Positions 1 to 13,524 are shown, counted from the stretch's first letter. The stretch is 64,000 nucleotides of DNA from Rhytidiadelphus loreus (GCA_947034895.1 OX344764.1:35714935-35778934), one strand, 5' to 3'. The notes: generated by a model from the letters alone, not told the origin. A program made the numbers and translations.

Positions 1-545
1 AAAACATCTGCTCAAAAGCTGAATGATTGTTTCAATCTTTCACTGGTATATAATTATGCACGCTCGAGGGGCCAATTAAATATAATGTGCGTGTAATTGG
101 ATCGATACCTTCGAGCTGCCTCGGTAATTTAATTTGTGTGGGCGAATACGCAAGCATTTTCAATGTTAACTGTGGCATTGTTCGAGGCATTAATATAATT
201 AAACATGCTGAATCTTCTTCGACTTCCAGCTGATTCAGGCACCAGATCTTTGCCGTGGAGCCCCCGGTGAGTCTGGAGGGCTGAAAACATCCGAAATGCA
301 TGTGAATCGAAGGTGAGTCCTACTGCGGTGTCCCCTTTTTGTTTGATAATTTAAACTCATTCAAGTGATTAATATTTGTTTCCATTTTCTGTGATTGAAA
401 GTGGCGTGGTTGGCTAAATTTCACTTTCACTTGTCGATGGATATATTGCTATTGAATTGGTCAAACTATCGCTTACACTGTTACACAGGCAGCGTGCTCA
501 AGAGGAATCACCCATTGATGCAAAAAAAAAGAACTTTGGTTGAAT
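1..545 (+). repeat. Duplicated module A, copy 1
   Basis: This segment matches 56136-56593 plus 58013-58070 in the same orientation, with small indels. In the right copy the homology is interrupted by two transposon insertions, so this left copy shows the empty site. A minus-strand reading frame over 32-301 (89 codons) is interrupted by a TAG in the right copy, so it is probably not a working gene. In the right copy module A directly follows the inverted B module, so the same neighbour is expected just before base 1 here. Confidence 0.75.
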
Positions 546-3500
546 GGAATCACCGATAGTTACTCACATGCTAGCATTGTTGAAGTACTAACACCTCTTT
601 TTCGTCATGAACCACTCATTAACGCCATTTCTATAATTTTATTGCATTGAGTCATGAAATCAAAAACAAATTTTTCCAATATTGAGTTGTAGAATCTTGT
701 AGTCAATTTATATAAAAACATGAGTTTTAAAATTTTCATGAAGTTTGATCGCATAGATTGGAAGATAATTATTAGCATTTGAACTTTGAAGTAAAGAAAA
801 ATCTTTTGGGAGATATTGCCTCTCTAGATTATAAGATTTTGAATCCTCAAAACTTTTAGAAAGAGAAGTTTGGGAAGAAATTTTCAAAAACTTTGACCAT
901 GTAAATTGTAAGAAAGATATTGTCATTTAAATTGAAAAAAACACTTTTTTCTTCCTACCCATACTAGAGTAAAAGACTTGGAATATTCTTAATTTGAAGT
1001 TTTGCAATTTATTGTTTTGAGGTAAACATATGTATGGTGGAGAACTGAGTCAAGAATTTAGAAGAATGTTTTCAAAACTTGAAATATAAACTGCATTATT
1101 TAAAGTCTTGTTAAATAGAAGTAGGAATAAGATGGAAAGAAAATCTAAATTGTTAAATATCACTAATTAGAGATGGAATCAAAGCATGTCAATCCTAAAA
1201 AGGAGATTGCTTTAGTGAAGAATCTGAATAGTGTGTGAACTACTTTTTATTGGAAAATTTTCAAAATTGAGTTCAAAAACATATTCTATATGTTCATTAA
1301 AAATTAGATGCTCAAATTGCCCTCAAAACAAGTTTCTTCATAACTTTCACATCACTAATTCAAATGGAATAAATCAAATGTTTTTCTTGTAGACAAACAT
1401 ATATTCTATGAGGAAGAAATTTTGAAGAATTTTGTTTTGTTTTTTTAGAGATTTTTTATTGGAGATTTTGAAAAAAAATTATTTAAAAATTAACTATGTA
1501 TAATTAAAAATTTCTTGCAAATAATATATTTCCAACAATAAGAACCTAAAAATAATTTCTTCTATATGTTACATATAAAAAAGTAAATGACAATTTTTTC
1601 TTTTTGTTGAAATTGCTAAAAATTAATTAAAATATTTATAAAAATATAAAATAATTAATCCATTTTTATCAACTTGATAAAGATTTCATCAAAAAAATTA
1701 TAGAAGTGTACCTTTTGTCCACAGATGTGCATATAACCAAGTCTTCTTTGCATCTATGTAGAGGATAATAAATTTCTATTCTTTAGAATTCCTTTCGAGA
1801 ATTTTTCCAACCATAGTAGAGGAACCAATGATGTCTAAATTTTGAAATGAAAATCACCGTTTTTGACTCATTACAATACTAAAAACCTTTGAAACGTAAG
1901 TAAACATGCCTCCACCTTCAAATCTTAATTTTTTAATTGTTGGAATATATAGATAATTTAGTATAATTTTTTTAGTATGCAAGTTATATTAATTTTATAT
2001 TAGACATTGTTTACACAAAACATATTGGAATGTATATTTTTCAATCTAAAGCTCTAAATAGAAATAATATTCTATTTTCTAATTTGTCATATTTTTGTAT
2101 TTGTCAACCACGTTAGACTACAATGAAATTCAAGAGCTCAATCTTTTGTAGCATGGTCGCGCATTGCAATTCTTTTTGAGATGAAATATGGTCATGAAAG
2201 ATATGAGTATCGATTGAAAAATGGAGTTGAATGATTGAACACTATTTTCTTCTTTAGATTAAAATTGCAATGACATTGGCATTTGGATAATAACCCCTCA
2301 AGGTTTTTGACTATTGTATATTTTCACCAAAAACATCATTTCTAATACAAGTATCAATTTTTTTTTTAAATTAAAAAATTAGACACATGTAACCATAGGA
2401 TCTTGCAGTACTATAGATTAAAAACTAAGGTGTGAAATTTTTTTCAGAAATTTCCACTATGTAAATTGCAAGATCTAAGCATTTGAATTGGCAAAAATCC
2501 TTGTTTGGACCTTGCAAAAAAACAAGCATTTGCACTTCATAAGGTCACATTTGTATATGAAAATGTCCAAAATGGTGGTGCTTCTTTAGATTCTTTCTTC
2601 AAAGCAAGTTTGGCTACATGCTTGAAAAGTTTCAAATCATTTGGAATTGTACAACATATACGAAAAAAATAGTAAGTAGAAAGAAGTAGAGAATAATTTA
2701 AACTACTAAATTGCTAACAATTTATTTATGGAATTGAAAACTACCAATCCCAATGGTTGTAATATTGTAATAAAAGATCTTTACCTTATGTTTTATTTTT
2801 CCAAAAATACTGAAAATTGAGTTAAAATTAAAGACTTCAAAATTTATCTTAGAGTAGCATTACAAAAAAATTGAGGCCATGATAGGGTTGTTTAATTTTT
2901 GTCCCCTCATGCAAGTACAAGAAATTTTTTAAGATAATTTTTAGTTTTTTTTAATAATTTTTTTTCAAAAATAAATAAAATAAAATAAAAAATTGACATT
3001 GCCAAATTGACATGGCACTAGTTCTTGGAAAAAAAGTTATAATCTTTTAAGTGTAATTGCACTAGCTACATGCTATCTCGCGACCTTGGTTAGGCCTCAA
3101 TTTTTTTGTAATGAGATTTCATAACTACCCGCAAACTAAAACTCCTCATAACTTTCATTTCACTAATCAAAATGGAATGAACCAAATCTCTCTACGTATA
3201 AATATATCTAGAGAACCAATTTCAAATTTTTATTTCTTAAAAACATTAATTTAAAGGAATTTTCTTTTGTTACCCATGTTGCCCACTGAGCAATGAAAAC
3301 TACATATCACACAATAACTTTTTAACTATATAGTCAAAAGTTATGGAAATTGTTGGGCCTTGAAGCTACTCCTTAGGCACATGTTGTGTGAAAATTTCAA
3401 AGAAAAAAAATAAAAACTCCATTCGTAGTATGTTGCCCAAAATCGCTACATAGTTTAGTGCTTTAGGGGATAATCAATTCGAAGTGACTTCTTAATGAAA

Positions 3501-4630
3501 AGTCTTTTCCATCCAAAATTTATGATTAAAATTAATGTACATAGAGATTCAATCGTTTTGTGGCTAGTGGGACATTTTATTATGAGTTTATGACTAGTGT
3601 CTATTCAATAATTTCTATCATGGTTTTAAGATTGAGATTATATTCTCAATGTATTGAAGAAATTATAAGTATCTCCTTTCAAAATTTTGAAGGAAAATAA
3701 AGCTTGAGGAGTTCAAGTGTCAAAATCTAAATTACACAATACTTTTTATTTTTCCATTCAAATTTTCTTCTTTCAAATATGATTTGCAATGCATATATGC
3801 AAATCCTTTAGGAATTTATGTTAATCTCCAATTGTAATCATTGCATTGGAAAACTTACTTGAATGTTTTTAGTATTAGAATGTATTGGTATACTATTGGA
3901 AATATGTTATATATAGTGTTCTTTTAATTATTCACATTTTATTTTATTTTAAAATATTGTTTCCAAAAGCTCAATTATTTGTTGTGCTACCCCTTAAATG
4001 TAACATAATCAATAGATATGTCTTGCGTTCACCTAATTATACCATCTAAAGTAAAAATAGATAATCTAGGGTAGCCAAAAAAAAATCTAAAAAGAAAATT
4101 GAAACAAAACAAAACAAAAAAATTGTTTTTTGTAGTGAGAGTACAATTCTATCTATAAGAAAATCTTTGATTTATTCCATTTGGATTATTGATGTAAAAG
4201 TTATGGAGAACCTTGTTTATTAGGCAATCTTAGCATCCAATTAAAACAACAACTTATAGAGGATATGTTTTTTAGCTCAGTATTCCAATAAAAAGAGGTC
4301 TTTTGGTTTAGATTCTCTACTAGAACAATCTCTTTGTTTGGATTGACATGCTTTGATTCCATCTTTTGTTAGTTATTAATTATTTAGTTTTATTTACATC
4401 TTGTATTTACTTCTATTTAACAAATTTTTAAAGAATGCAAATTGAACTTCAATTTTTGAAATTTCCCCCTAAATTTTCAATTCTATTTTCCATTATTAGT
4501 TTTCTTACCTCAATCTTTAGGGCATTGTAGTGCAAAATTTCAAGTTAAGAGGACCAAAAGTCTTAATAATATACTACCTCTAGTATAGAAAGGAGAGAAA
4601 AAGTGTTTCTTTCACTTTCAACAATATCTT

Positions 4631-5378
4631 GGGGTGATTGCAAGAAACACCTATTGATTTTGTTGCATTTTGCAATATTCATGCTTTATTTTCTAGAGTA
4701 CTTTAAATTAAATTAGAAAAATAATTTAAAAATATAATCAATGTGTAGTGTGTACAACTTTAAGATGAAGGTATAACTACTAATTACAAGAGGAAAAGCA
4801 TAGGAAAATTCTCTAAGTAGGAGAACTAAAAAGTACCAAATCTCAATAAAATAGACAATTATATGATGTTTTAATTTGTAAAAAATAGGAAAAATAATTA
4901 AAAATTGAAATAAAAATTGTCCATTTGTAACAACTCTATGGAAATGTTCATTCATCAAAAGAAACCAAAATAATATTTTACATGTTTCGAAATGCAAGCA
5001 AAAAGAAGCTCACTTTGTGGACTTCTATACAACACAAATTTAATTATTTTTAGAGTTTTGTTGAACGATAGTTGCAATTCTAGTAGAAGACCATCCCCTC
5101 CAATTTTCATCTCCAAATTCTTTTTGGGGCCCCGCACTAAATGGTTCAAAAAATCATGAAATTGGCAAGTGACAAAAATTTGGGGCTATTTTGGGATAGT
5201 AAAACATTTTTGATATATGCAATAAAATTAGATAAAGTGTATAATAGTCATGATTGAATACTTTATCTTTAAATCTTGAGTCATTTGGAGTTAGAACACA
5301 AAAGATATGGTCAAAAAACAAATCAATTTGCATGGTGTGATAGAAAATTATAGTACAAGTATTTTTTGCAATCACCCC
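4631..5378. mobile_element. TIR element, GGGGTGATTGCAAG family (748 bp)
   Basis: The element begins GGGGTGATTGCAAGAAAC and ends TTTTTTGCAATCACCCC, giving terminal inverted repeats of about 17-20 bp with few mismatches. It has no coding capacity and looks like a non-autonomous DNA transposon. Relatives lie at 58666-59370 and from 59975, and a lone end is at about 18988-19003. The flanks (CTT on the left, TTG on the right) give no clean target duplication, so the superfamily is not assigned. Confidence 0.55.
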
Positions 5379-5845
5379 TTGCTATTTACATAGTCAAAGC
5401 TCTTAAAATTTCTTCCACACATTATCATATTAGTCTAGACAGTATAAGATCCTATGGTTGGATATGCAAAACACTATTACATTTTAGAGGGTTTAGCCAC
5501 TCAATATTTAGAAGTTGCTATGTTTAAAAGTACAAGAATTTCAAAACTTAGCTTAACAAACATTGACTTATAACATTGCTTTAACATTACTACCAACATA
5601 GCCTTGTCTATAGTGTTGCTTTTGCAATGTTTGAATCTTACATTGGAAATGTTTGCATTCATCTTGTATGGAAAGTTTTCAATGAATATTTTGCACTTCA
5701 AGTATATTTTAATAACGTTTTTTATTTTTTTTAAATAGTATATTTTATGATTATTTAATATATTAGTATATAATATAATATTTAATAAAAAATATTGAAG
5801 TTTCATATAATATTAGATTGCATACAATGTACAGTATTTTGCATC

Positions 5846-5848
<3 letters not shown>

Positions 5849-5932
<84 letters not shown>
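5849..5932. repeat. (AT)n microsatellite
   Basis: An uninterrupted dinucleotide AT run of about 40 units. The related inverted sequence around 59480-59560 is AT-rich but lacks the pure run, so the expansion is specific to this copy. Such a run can extrude as a cruciform. Confidence 0.95.
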
Positions 5933-7369
5933 GTTGTATAATATAATATAAAACTTATTTAAATTAACTTCTAAAGTTAGTTATGAAGTCCTTTTGCAGT
6001 TTTGTAGAACAAAGGGATACATTTGGAATTTCAGGTAGGCTTGTAGGATCTCAATTCTTAGTATGATTTTTTGAAACTTTTTTTCAAAATAAAAAAGTAC
6101 ATTAGCTTTTTGAGGATATGATTTTTATTCGGCTTGGTGCATGGGAGTAAAAGTTATGCAATCAAATCTAAAAAAAGTCAAATCTAGGCATTGCAAGCAA
6201 TATAAAAGAATTGCAAAATTTTGAAATCAATTTTAAGTGTTTTTTTCTCATAGAATATATTTCTCTCTATTTGAAAATCTTTAAACAATTTCCTTTAGAC
6301 AATTGATGAGAAAGTTATAGAACAATTTCTTTTGTAGGCATTTTAGAGCGTCTTGTTAAAAAACAATGTCTTGATATTGATTCTAATCTCAATTTATCAA
6401 TTTTTCTTAAAATAATTTTATTTTGCAATGTTTTATTTTCTAGCTAGAACTATCTAACTATCTTATTGTTGGATAAATTAGAATAGTTTTCATTTCATCT
6501 TAGAACTATTAACAATTTAGTTTTCCTTTCCGTCTTTAACTTACTTTTGTTTAACAATTTTTTAAAGGATGACAATAAAGTTTTATTTATTTATTTATTT
6601 TTCCAAAACCCTTGATTAAAATCTTCAATATAATATTTTTTTAAATCCAAATCAATAATGCAAAATCAAAAGTTATCAAGATTAAAAAATCTTATAGTCT
6701 AGCGAGGTAATTTTCCCCCCAAAGATTACTTTCACTTCAAAGTTCAAATGCTTATTATATCTTCTAATCTATGTAATCAACTTCATGAAAAGTTTCCCTC
6801 ATGGTTTTATATGAGTTGACTACAAGGCCCTACAATTCAATATTGAATTTTTATTCTTGACTTAATTAATACAAAAAAATTATAGAAATGGTGGTTATTT
6901 ATGACTTGTGAGTGGCTTTTGACAAATAAGAGACCTTATTATTTTTACAAGGTTGAGGCTTAGAAGTTAGAACTTCATAAATTTTTTATATCTTCTCTTT
7001 CCATAATCCCATCTACTATGACTAAGATTAAGGAACAATGCATTCAAAAAATCATTCGGTTTTTGTTTAAGCAAAATTTGATGCTCAAATTGCCCCCTAA
7101 AACAAGGTTCTTCATAACTTTCACATCATTAATCCAAATGGAATGAATCAAATATTTTTCTTGTACACAAAAACATATTCTATGAGAAAGAAATTTCTAA
7201 GGAATTTTTTGTTTTGTTTTTTTAGAGATTTTTATATTGGAGCTTTTGGAAGAAATATTTACAAATTTAATTATGTATAATTAAAAATTTCTTGCAAATG
7301 ATATATCTCCAACAATTGGAACCTAAAAATAATTTGCGCACAGAAAAGTAAATGACAAATTAATTTAAT

Positions 7370-7425
7370 TTGATTTGATTTAGTTTGATTTGATTTGATT
7401 TGATTTGATTTAATTTGATTTTAAT
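7370..7425. repeat. GATTT pentanucleotide repeat
   Basis: Imperfect tandem copies of GATTT, with AATTT and AGTTT variants, lie close to the junction of the AT-rich block with module B. Confidence 0.8.
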
Positions 7426-7526
7426 TTAATTTTAAATTGCTAGAAAGTAATTAAAATATTTATAATTTTTTTTAAAAATTAATCCATTTTTGGAGGTATT
7501 GTCCCATAATGCCTTAAAAAAATCTC

Positions 7527-8850
7527 AGTTTTTGATCAGATGCATGTTTTTGCAATTGTGATATATTGATATTGATATTGGATCGACTGATTTCGAGTAT
7601 AGAAATTTGCTTGTCTCGGCTGTCAGTCGATCGATCGAGTCGCTAGTACGTTGGTTGGTTAGTACTGCCCTCCTGCAGGAGCTCGTGTTTGCAGGACCTG
7701 CACTAACGTGAAATTCTTCTCGTAAGGCCTCGGATGGGTCGGGGATATACATGACATGGGGTTCGACGTACCAGAGTGTCACGGACTGAACATCAAGCAG
7801 CATACATGCATGAGCCATAAATAATGCACTTAGTTCACATTCGAAGAAATGAAATAGGAGCGAGTTGGCTACAATTGATCCAGTCTGGGAATTGGATTAA
7901 AATCCAATGATCATATATTCGAGCCGACCAACTGAAGGCATGTTAGTAGACCAAAGTGTGCCTTTCGATCCGATCAATATGAATATGCATGTATTAATAC
8001 CGAAAAATACACGTATCATGCCAGTTTATGGCCATCGATCTTAACGTCGACATCGAAGTAAATTTCAATATAATTATGGTCACTTCGTCACGGACGTGAT
8101 ACATACAGTCGTAGTTTCGCTGGCTGATTCTTTGTATTTGGACGAAAAAAGAGTCACAAGCAGTCTGATCTGGGCAACACGAATCATGTGGTCGTGCAGC
8201 TAGCTAGACATGAAGTGATATGTTGGGTATCCTATTTGGATCACGAGAAGTGCAATTCAAAGAAAGGGCAAAAAGCCAGGTCACATGGATAGATAGATGA
8301 TATTCCAAGCCCAAAGAATAAGCAAGAAGATTCTAAAATGAGACAAGTCCGCAAGAACTCACATTAGGAAGAGCAATGCAAGTGGGTGACTACTCCCTAT
8401 GACCCCCAGTGGCAGCCCAGGCCAATGGCATGCACAAATGTAATGAATCAAGGTCACTATCATGGAGACAAGTGAACCTTGCACAAGACGATTGCTTTAT
8501 CAACTAGTTCACGATGCAATTCTATTCTCTGCAGGATTCAAACTGGGTCATGGAGCTGATCTAGCTAGCTGCTAACAGATCATTCTCAAAGTCATTGTCA
8601 ATAAGTCAATTCTGAAGCAGTCAAAGCCAGCCATTGAACCTGGCCTGGAATCATCAATGATCCATGATCAATGGAGCGCTTGCAGGCCCGGGAGGGACGC
8701 AGCATGCTAGTGGGGGCCGGGCATGAATGATCCATCGATTCCGTTCAAGTCAGTACGCCCTTGACCGGTAGGTCAAGCTAGCTAGAGTAAGCCAAGAAAA
8801 ATGAAAATGAAACAATGATGAATTAAAACTTTGAGGGCGGGTAAGTTACC
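7527..8850 (+). repeat. Duplicated module B, copy 1, upstream of BURP
   Basis: This sequence is the inverted counterpart of 54248-56135, with many substitutions and indels. It contains a minus-strand open frame at 7525-7818 whose right-hand counterpart is interrupted by stops, so it is not supported as a gene. The segment probably holds the distal promoter of the adjacent BURP gene remnant. The right copy has an extra insertion of about 0.6 kb (54873-55463) that is absent here. Confidence 0.7.
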
Positions 8851-8857
8851 TATAAAT
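8851..8857 (+). promoter_or_regulatory. TATA box of the left BURP remnant
   Basis: TATAAAT is conserved at the equivalent place in the inverted copy (54241-54247, minus strand), and the similarity continues downstream into CT-rich leader sequence. It sits about 0.4 kb before the surviving coding remnant because the signal-peptide exon has been lost. Confidence 0.55.
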
Positions 8858-9229
8858 TCAGGGCCTCCCTGCATTCTCAATCCCACTGCCTTCCTTCACT
8901 TTGCACTTTCCACTTTGCATGCTCTTGAGGACTCAGGAGGTAGCTGCATGCTCTCATTTATTGTAGCTAGCAAGGCATGCATGTTCTCAATCGATGAATT
9001 GCAAAGGAAACTAAATTGGATGTTCACAAACCAACTGTCATATGATTTGGTTGCCGCTTCAATTTAGTTGCTCTCCCTAGCCTGGCATGTGCAATGGGTG
9101 CTTGTGGTCATTAATTACCATTGGAGATGCATGCAATAAAAAGCTCCTATCGATCAATCGAGTCGCGAAGCCAACTAATTCGTCCATGTGCTCCATTTCA
9201 GTGATCGCGATATTCATTCTCATGCACTG

Positions 9230-9732
9230 GCAGGTGACTGGAGCGAGGCCCGTCTCCACCGGTCTCCACCGGTGACCGAATGGACGCTGAGAAAGCAGCT
9301 CCAACGGTCTGGTGTGCGCCCAGATCGAGCACCCTCCGAACAGCATCCTCCAAGTCCGCGGGCGTACAGAGCGACCACTCCATCACCACCAAGCCCCGCG
9401 AACTCGAAGGCCCTGTCACCATCACGGGCTTCCGCAAAGGCTCCGTAGCCGAGGGCCAGAAGGTTGTGATGTGCCAGGTCGTGAACTTCCCGTAGTCCCT
9501 TTACTACTGCCACCGCGTAACGGGCACCAAAGTGATCACCGCCACGCTCCCGGCCAGCGCCTCCCACGCCGACATCCAAGCCGTGGGCGTGTGCCACATC
9601 GACACTTCCCTGTGGCTCAGCACCCACCCTGCCTTCAACGCGCTCAACATTCCCTGCGGCGGCGAGGCCTGCCACTGGCTCGTCGACCGCGTCTTCGTAC
9701 CCACCAGTGCCGACGCCGCCCAGATGGAGTGA
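9230..9732 (+). pseudogene. BURP-domain protein pseudogene, copy 1
   Basis: The remnant encodes the C-terminal half of a BURP domain, a plant-specific module of secreted or cell-wall-associated proteins defined by four spaced Cys-His pairs. The surviving reading frame (about 9373-9732) shows CQ-x10-CH-x26-CH-x24-CHW, so three CH pairs and the trailing Trp are intact and the first His is replaced by Gln. Several lesions are visible. A TAG interrupts the frame right after VVNFP (about 9493). The exon for the signal peptide found in the right copy is missing. About 0.4 kb of the domain's N-terminal half is deleted, so that unrelated parts are joined near 9386-9390. It ends with TGA at 9730-9732. 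The family call is firm and the gene is not functional as read. Confidence 0.85.
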
Positions 9733-10576
9733 GCGAGCAATTCTACCCGCTGGCTGCTGATCGAATTCTCCCTGGCTTCAGTGCCTGCAACTCTATCTAT
9801 GTCTGGGGCTGCCTTCTGGCTGGGGGATGGAAAATGCATGAATCAGCAGCAGCGAGGGTCCTCGCTGCCTACAGCTCGTACGTACGTGTGGCGGGAGTGG
9901 TCAAGTTTGATATGTTAAATGTGCATCTGGACAGTGTGTGTGTATGTGATGTCTGTTCTTTCCTGGTGATTTCGACGGCTTTCAGTGTCCGTGTGGTGTT
10001 TAATCTGCACTGTGCGAGAATCCGTTGATTTCATACCAACTGCCAAGGCATGGACGACCTCTGTCCACAGGTCAACTGACTGGGGTGATCAGGATGGAGG
10101 TTTCCCAGCCCTTGTAAGAGACTGGGTGCGGTTGGGATTCGAGGAGTCAGGTAGTGTCTTAGAAAACTGTAGGTCAGTACGTAGGTTTATGGGAGTTGAG
10201 AGGATAGTCTTGGCTTGCTGAGAGTTTGGATAGTGGCAGGGATTATTTGTCGGAGCTTGACGAATTAAGTCTGCAATAGCATACATGTATGACTGACGTG
10301 AATCATCTCGGCCAGATTGGTGACGACCCTTCGGTTCCTTTTGTGTGACTAAACTGGTCCCCGGCCTTTCATTGTTCGTAACTATCGATGCCTTCGGATG
10401 GAAGTGTGGTCTTGTTATATATTGATGGCCTTTGATGTCCGATATTGATTGGCAGAAGATGAAGTTTGCATTTTGAAATAACTACCTTGTAGTACGTCAA
10501 TGTGAAAATCACAGTCGGGAGATGCGAGTTGGTGTCTATTGGAGGTCCAGGTCAATTCATTTTCAGAGCTTACATC
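9733..10576 (+). repeat. Module B 3' flank, non-coding
   Basis: This is sequence downstream of the BURP remnant, duplicated in inverted form at 51877-52692. It has no coherent reading frame shared by the two copies. It includes the presumed 3' UTR of the ancestral BURP gene and continues without a break into module E. Confidence 0.6.
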
Positions 10577-10596
10577 AGGTGCTCGATCGCCAGATT

Positions 10597-10913
10597 GATT
10601 GAAGCGAAGGTCACTTCTATGTACAACAATCTTGCTCGACAAGTAATTGTAGATTTCCAATTATTTAGAACAATCATTCATGCGAGTGATCTCTGTTACT
10701 TTGGTGGTAAAATGTCCAAAATATCAGAGTTAAGAGCACGAATATGGACACATTGAAGCGGAGGTTAAGTACTACTACAGCAATCATGTTCGACAAGTAA
10801 TTGTAAATTTCCCAATTAATTTGTAGAATAACGAAAAGGATCTCTATTACTTTGGTGGTAAAATGTCCAAAATTTCAGAGTTACGAGCACTACTACGGAC
10901 ACATTGAAGTGCC
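10597..10913 (+). repeat. Tandem duplication inside module E copy 1
   Basis: About 158 bp is repeated head to tail (about 10597-10755 and 10756-10913). Both units contain GACAAGTAATTGTA and the phrase TTTGGTGGTAAAATGTCC. Copies 2, 3 and 4 show this phrase once in the corresponding place, so the duplication is private to copy 1. Confidence 0.7.
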
Positions 10914-12448
10914 AAATGTGTGCATTGATGCAGGAGCTAGAGATGCAGAATTGCAGTCACGATGGCAACTTCATCAAGCATTTCGGAATTTTCGGCATGT
11001 CACTTGCAACATATGGCTCAATGAAAGGAGAGGAATCGGCGCTGCCTATCTTCAAGCTGTTTTCCTCTGGAGTTCAACTGAAGCAAACGTCAACGAATAG
11101 CTCCGAATCAAAAAGTGCCGAGGCTTTGCCATGGAACATTGTTAACTTGAATAGAAATGAACATCTTCTTTTGGAGGATTACGTTTGATTGGGATGAAGG
11201 GAACTGTACGTGTGCACGCATAGCACCAGTAGGCTCTAGAGGTCACTTTTGCGAAAGCGAAAGCCTTCTACTTTTGAGCTCTCTAGCTGATGATACTCGG
11301 GGTTGCCTTTGGGAAGGCTCTAATTATTTATTTGAAGTTGAGACTTCTGAGGAGGCACTCAGGAGAAAATATCCGTCGGCTCTGAGGAACCCCTGGGGGA
11401 CTTCGAACGTTTCATGCTGCTCTCAATGTGTTCCCGATCACACTATTCTCCAGAGTTTCCCATGGTATTCCCATTCAAGATTTCATGGACAGGTGTTCCC
11501 AATGGAGTTCTCGTGATTTCCACGTAGCCATTCTCAAATTGTTCTTCCCATGAGGTTCAAATGGAGTTTGGACGGAGTTGCAATTTGGTTCCCTTGAAGT
11601 TCTGAACGTCTGTTCTCTTCATGATCTGTGGGCACTAACGACATAAACTACTGAATGTCCCAAAATCAACCATGAGTCTCCATGAATTTTATTAATGTAG
11701 TGTTCCAAGAGTTGACCACCAGATTCAAGATAACGAGGACATTCGAAGATGCAAGACCAAAAGATTAATATACCAATAGCAACTAGAGTGCACAATACAC
11801 CAGGATTGAGTCGCAAACTATTCTACAAATAGTATGTCAAAATCATCTAAGTAATGTATTAAGTGGCTCGATGGATGAACAGTAGCTGAAATTGATCACA
11901 TCTAGTACTGATACATCTCTTCTATGATCATGGGGTAACCCTCACATCACTAATTTGTCCAGGTCGCTCTCAAACGTGCACACTGCTCCTGGTCATTCTC
12001 GTTGGTCTTTCCTTCCCGTCAATCTCCAGAAATGCATGATACCCGTGGCGAGTCTTGAATTCCGTCGCCATTGCTAGCCAGGTATGAGGTGAATAAATCG
12101 AGATTGCACGTTCTCACATCACGGAGCCCCGAATAGGATGGTACCGAGATCCTCCACAAGAAGCTCCTCCTCAAATAGACCCCTGACCCCGCATTTCAGA
12201 AACCCTAATTTCACTCGTCAATAACGAAGCGCACCGCGGGTGATGCCTCACTCCGCAATCTTAACAACCCCAAGTTCTAATTCCTCACGCCAGAACTCCC
12301 CAAGCTGTAATCCTGTGAGCAATCGGTGCTAGTATTAGTTATATGAGCAACAGAACGAGAGTTTGTGTTCACTTGATGCAAAGCTGGAGTTGCTACGAGG
12401 AACTCGCTATAGCCCAGGTCAAGTGCTTGTAAAGAGAAAAAGATTCCT

Positions 12449-12622
12449 CATACATGTGCTGTTTTGGCTCGTGTTTCTGTCCCTGATGTTTGACAACCCT
12501 GGCAGGCGTGCGTTGTGACTATGGCTGTCCCAGAGGCCTGTGCGGCAAACATTAACAAAGCACTCGGAACAAAGGATTCACGTTTGGGGGAATCAATTAA
12601 TCAAGGCCGTGAAATAAACTGA
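12449..12622 (+). pseudogene. Conserved 57-codon reading-frame remnant in module E1
   Basis: The frame reads VSVPDV, then a TGA, then QPWQACVV...PEACAANINKAL... and ends with its own TGA at 12620-12622. The inverted copy (48625-48837, minus) keeps the same frame open through this part, while copy 2 (30489-30734) keeps the first half and then diverges. Conservation of frame across copies suggests the last exon of a former gene. I do not recognise the family. Confidence 0.4.
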
Positions 12623-13524
12623 CTGGGGGTGGGAGAATCGACTCAAGGAGTAGTTGATATATATTAGTATCTTGTACAGAAAGCACGATCAGATGCTACT
12701 ATCCTGAACTCCATACTCGCTCCAACTTGCGAGATCATTTGAATTCCGCCCTACATTCGGGGTCTGTAGTCTGTACTGAAGACCAACAGCAATTCGGAAT
12801 GGATAATCATAGCCATGGAAGCCCTAAAGTTGCCTTGCAACCTCAAATCCATTTAACGTCAAATTCGTGAAATTGGCAGAAATTCACGAAATCGAGACGG
12901 CTTCAAACGCCCCTCCGGACACTTAGATCTATACCAGTCCTCGTATTTAAAGCTTCCTGCAATTGAATGTCGAAATTTTAACGCCCTGAATTGCGTGAAT
13001 TAAATGTATATGACCACGGTGGCTTGAACCACTCCAAATGGCAAATAACGGAGAGAATCTGGGCAGGCTTGGAACTTGTGAAAATCACCCTTTCCGTTCG
13101 AATTATTTACTGTAAGTCCAATTAGGTGCTATCACTGACATCGCGGGTACCCCGACTTGGGGGTGAATTATGTATGTGCTCATGACCTTACCCACCAATA
13201 CAATCCGTGATAGCCGCCTTGTTCAATGATTGAGTGATCGAGTAAATACACACTTGCACCAAAGCCATGAGCAGATGTTTAACGCAATTGCGAATTGAAG
13301 TGAACCCAACTTCAGGATCCACGAAATTATTAATGAATTTCCATTCCGAAGAATTGCATCAAGAATAAAAATGCCGCGTTGAGATCAATCTCAACAAAAA
13401 TGTTGACTCACTAACCACTAAAGCTTGATTATTCTACAAGTGAAGTTGCTCGATCATTCTAAGTAATGGGATCGGAGCGACCATACTGGAAATGGCCACT
13501 GATGCCCCCTCTCGAAGGAATTGA

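Larger units (their letters stand above)
546..7526. repeat. AT-rich transposon-derived block, left
   Basis: This is about 7 kb of very AT-rich DNA without a convincing gene. Much of it is present in inverted orientation at 58.6-62.4 kb: 1910-2250 pairs with about 62040-62390, 3470-3560 with about 61960-62020, and 5520-5680 with about 59690-59810. It also contains internal repeats: about 600-930 is inverted at about 6640-6960, and 1305-1565 recurs directly at 7078-7335. The part at 2350-3440 also resembles 34130-35700 in inverted orientation. The block separates modules A and B, which adjoin directly at 56135/56136, so I infer that it was inserted between them or arrived during a rearrangement. 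Confidence 0.65.
10577..13524 (+). repeat. Module E, copy 1
   Basis: This segment recurs at 28344-31645 (+), 47702-51876 (inverted) and 62412-64000 (+, partial). Each copy has its own indels. Copy 1 lacks about 1.9 kb that is present in copy 3 (about 49490-51420) but keeps about 0.6 kb (about 11850-12440) that copy 3 lacks. Short frames are partly shared between copies (for example at 11157-11516 and 12449-12622) but are broken in at least one, so it reads as decayed genic DNA plus the 3' flank of the GDSL gene. Confidence 0.7.

Noticed and set aside
32..301. 89-codon minus-strand frame in module A
   Set aside because: The right-hand copy has a TAG at the equivalent of the KIWC position and indels; no family recognised.
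9198..10028. Several overlapping frames of 60-238 codons on both strands around the left BURP remnant
   Set aside because: Only the frame with the Cys-His pairs is meaningful; the others are not kept in the inverted copy.
11157..11516. 119-codon frame in module E copy 1
   Set aside because: Its counterpart in copy 3 shares only part of the frame and is interrupted, and no domain is recognisable.
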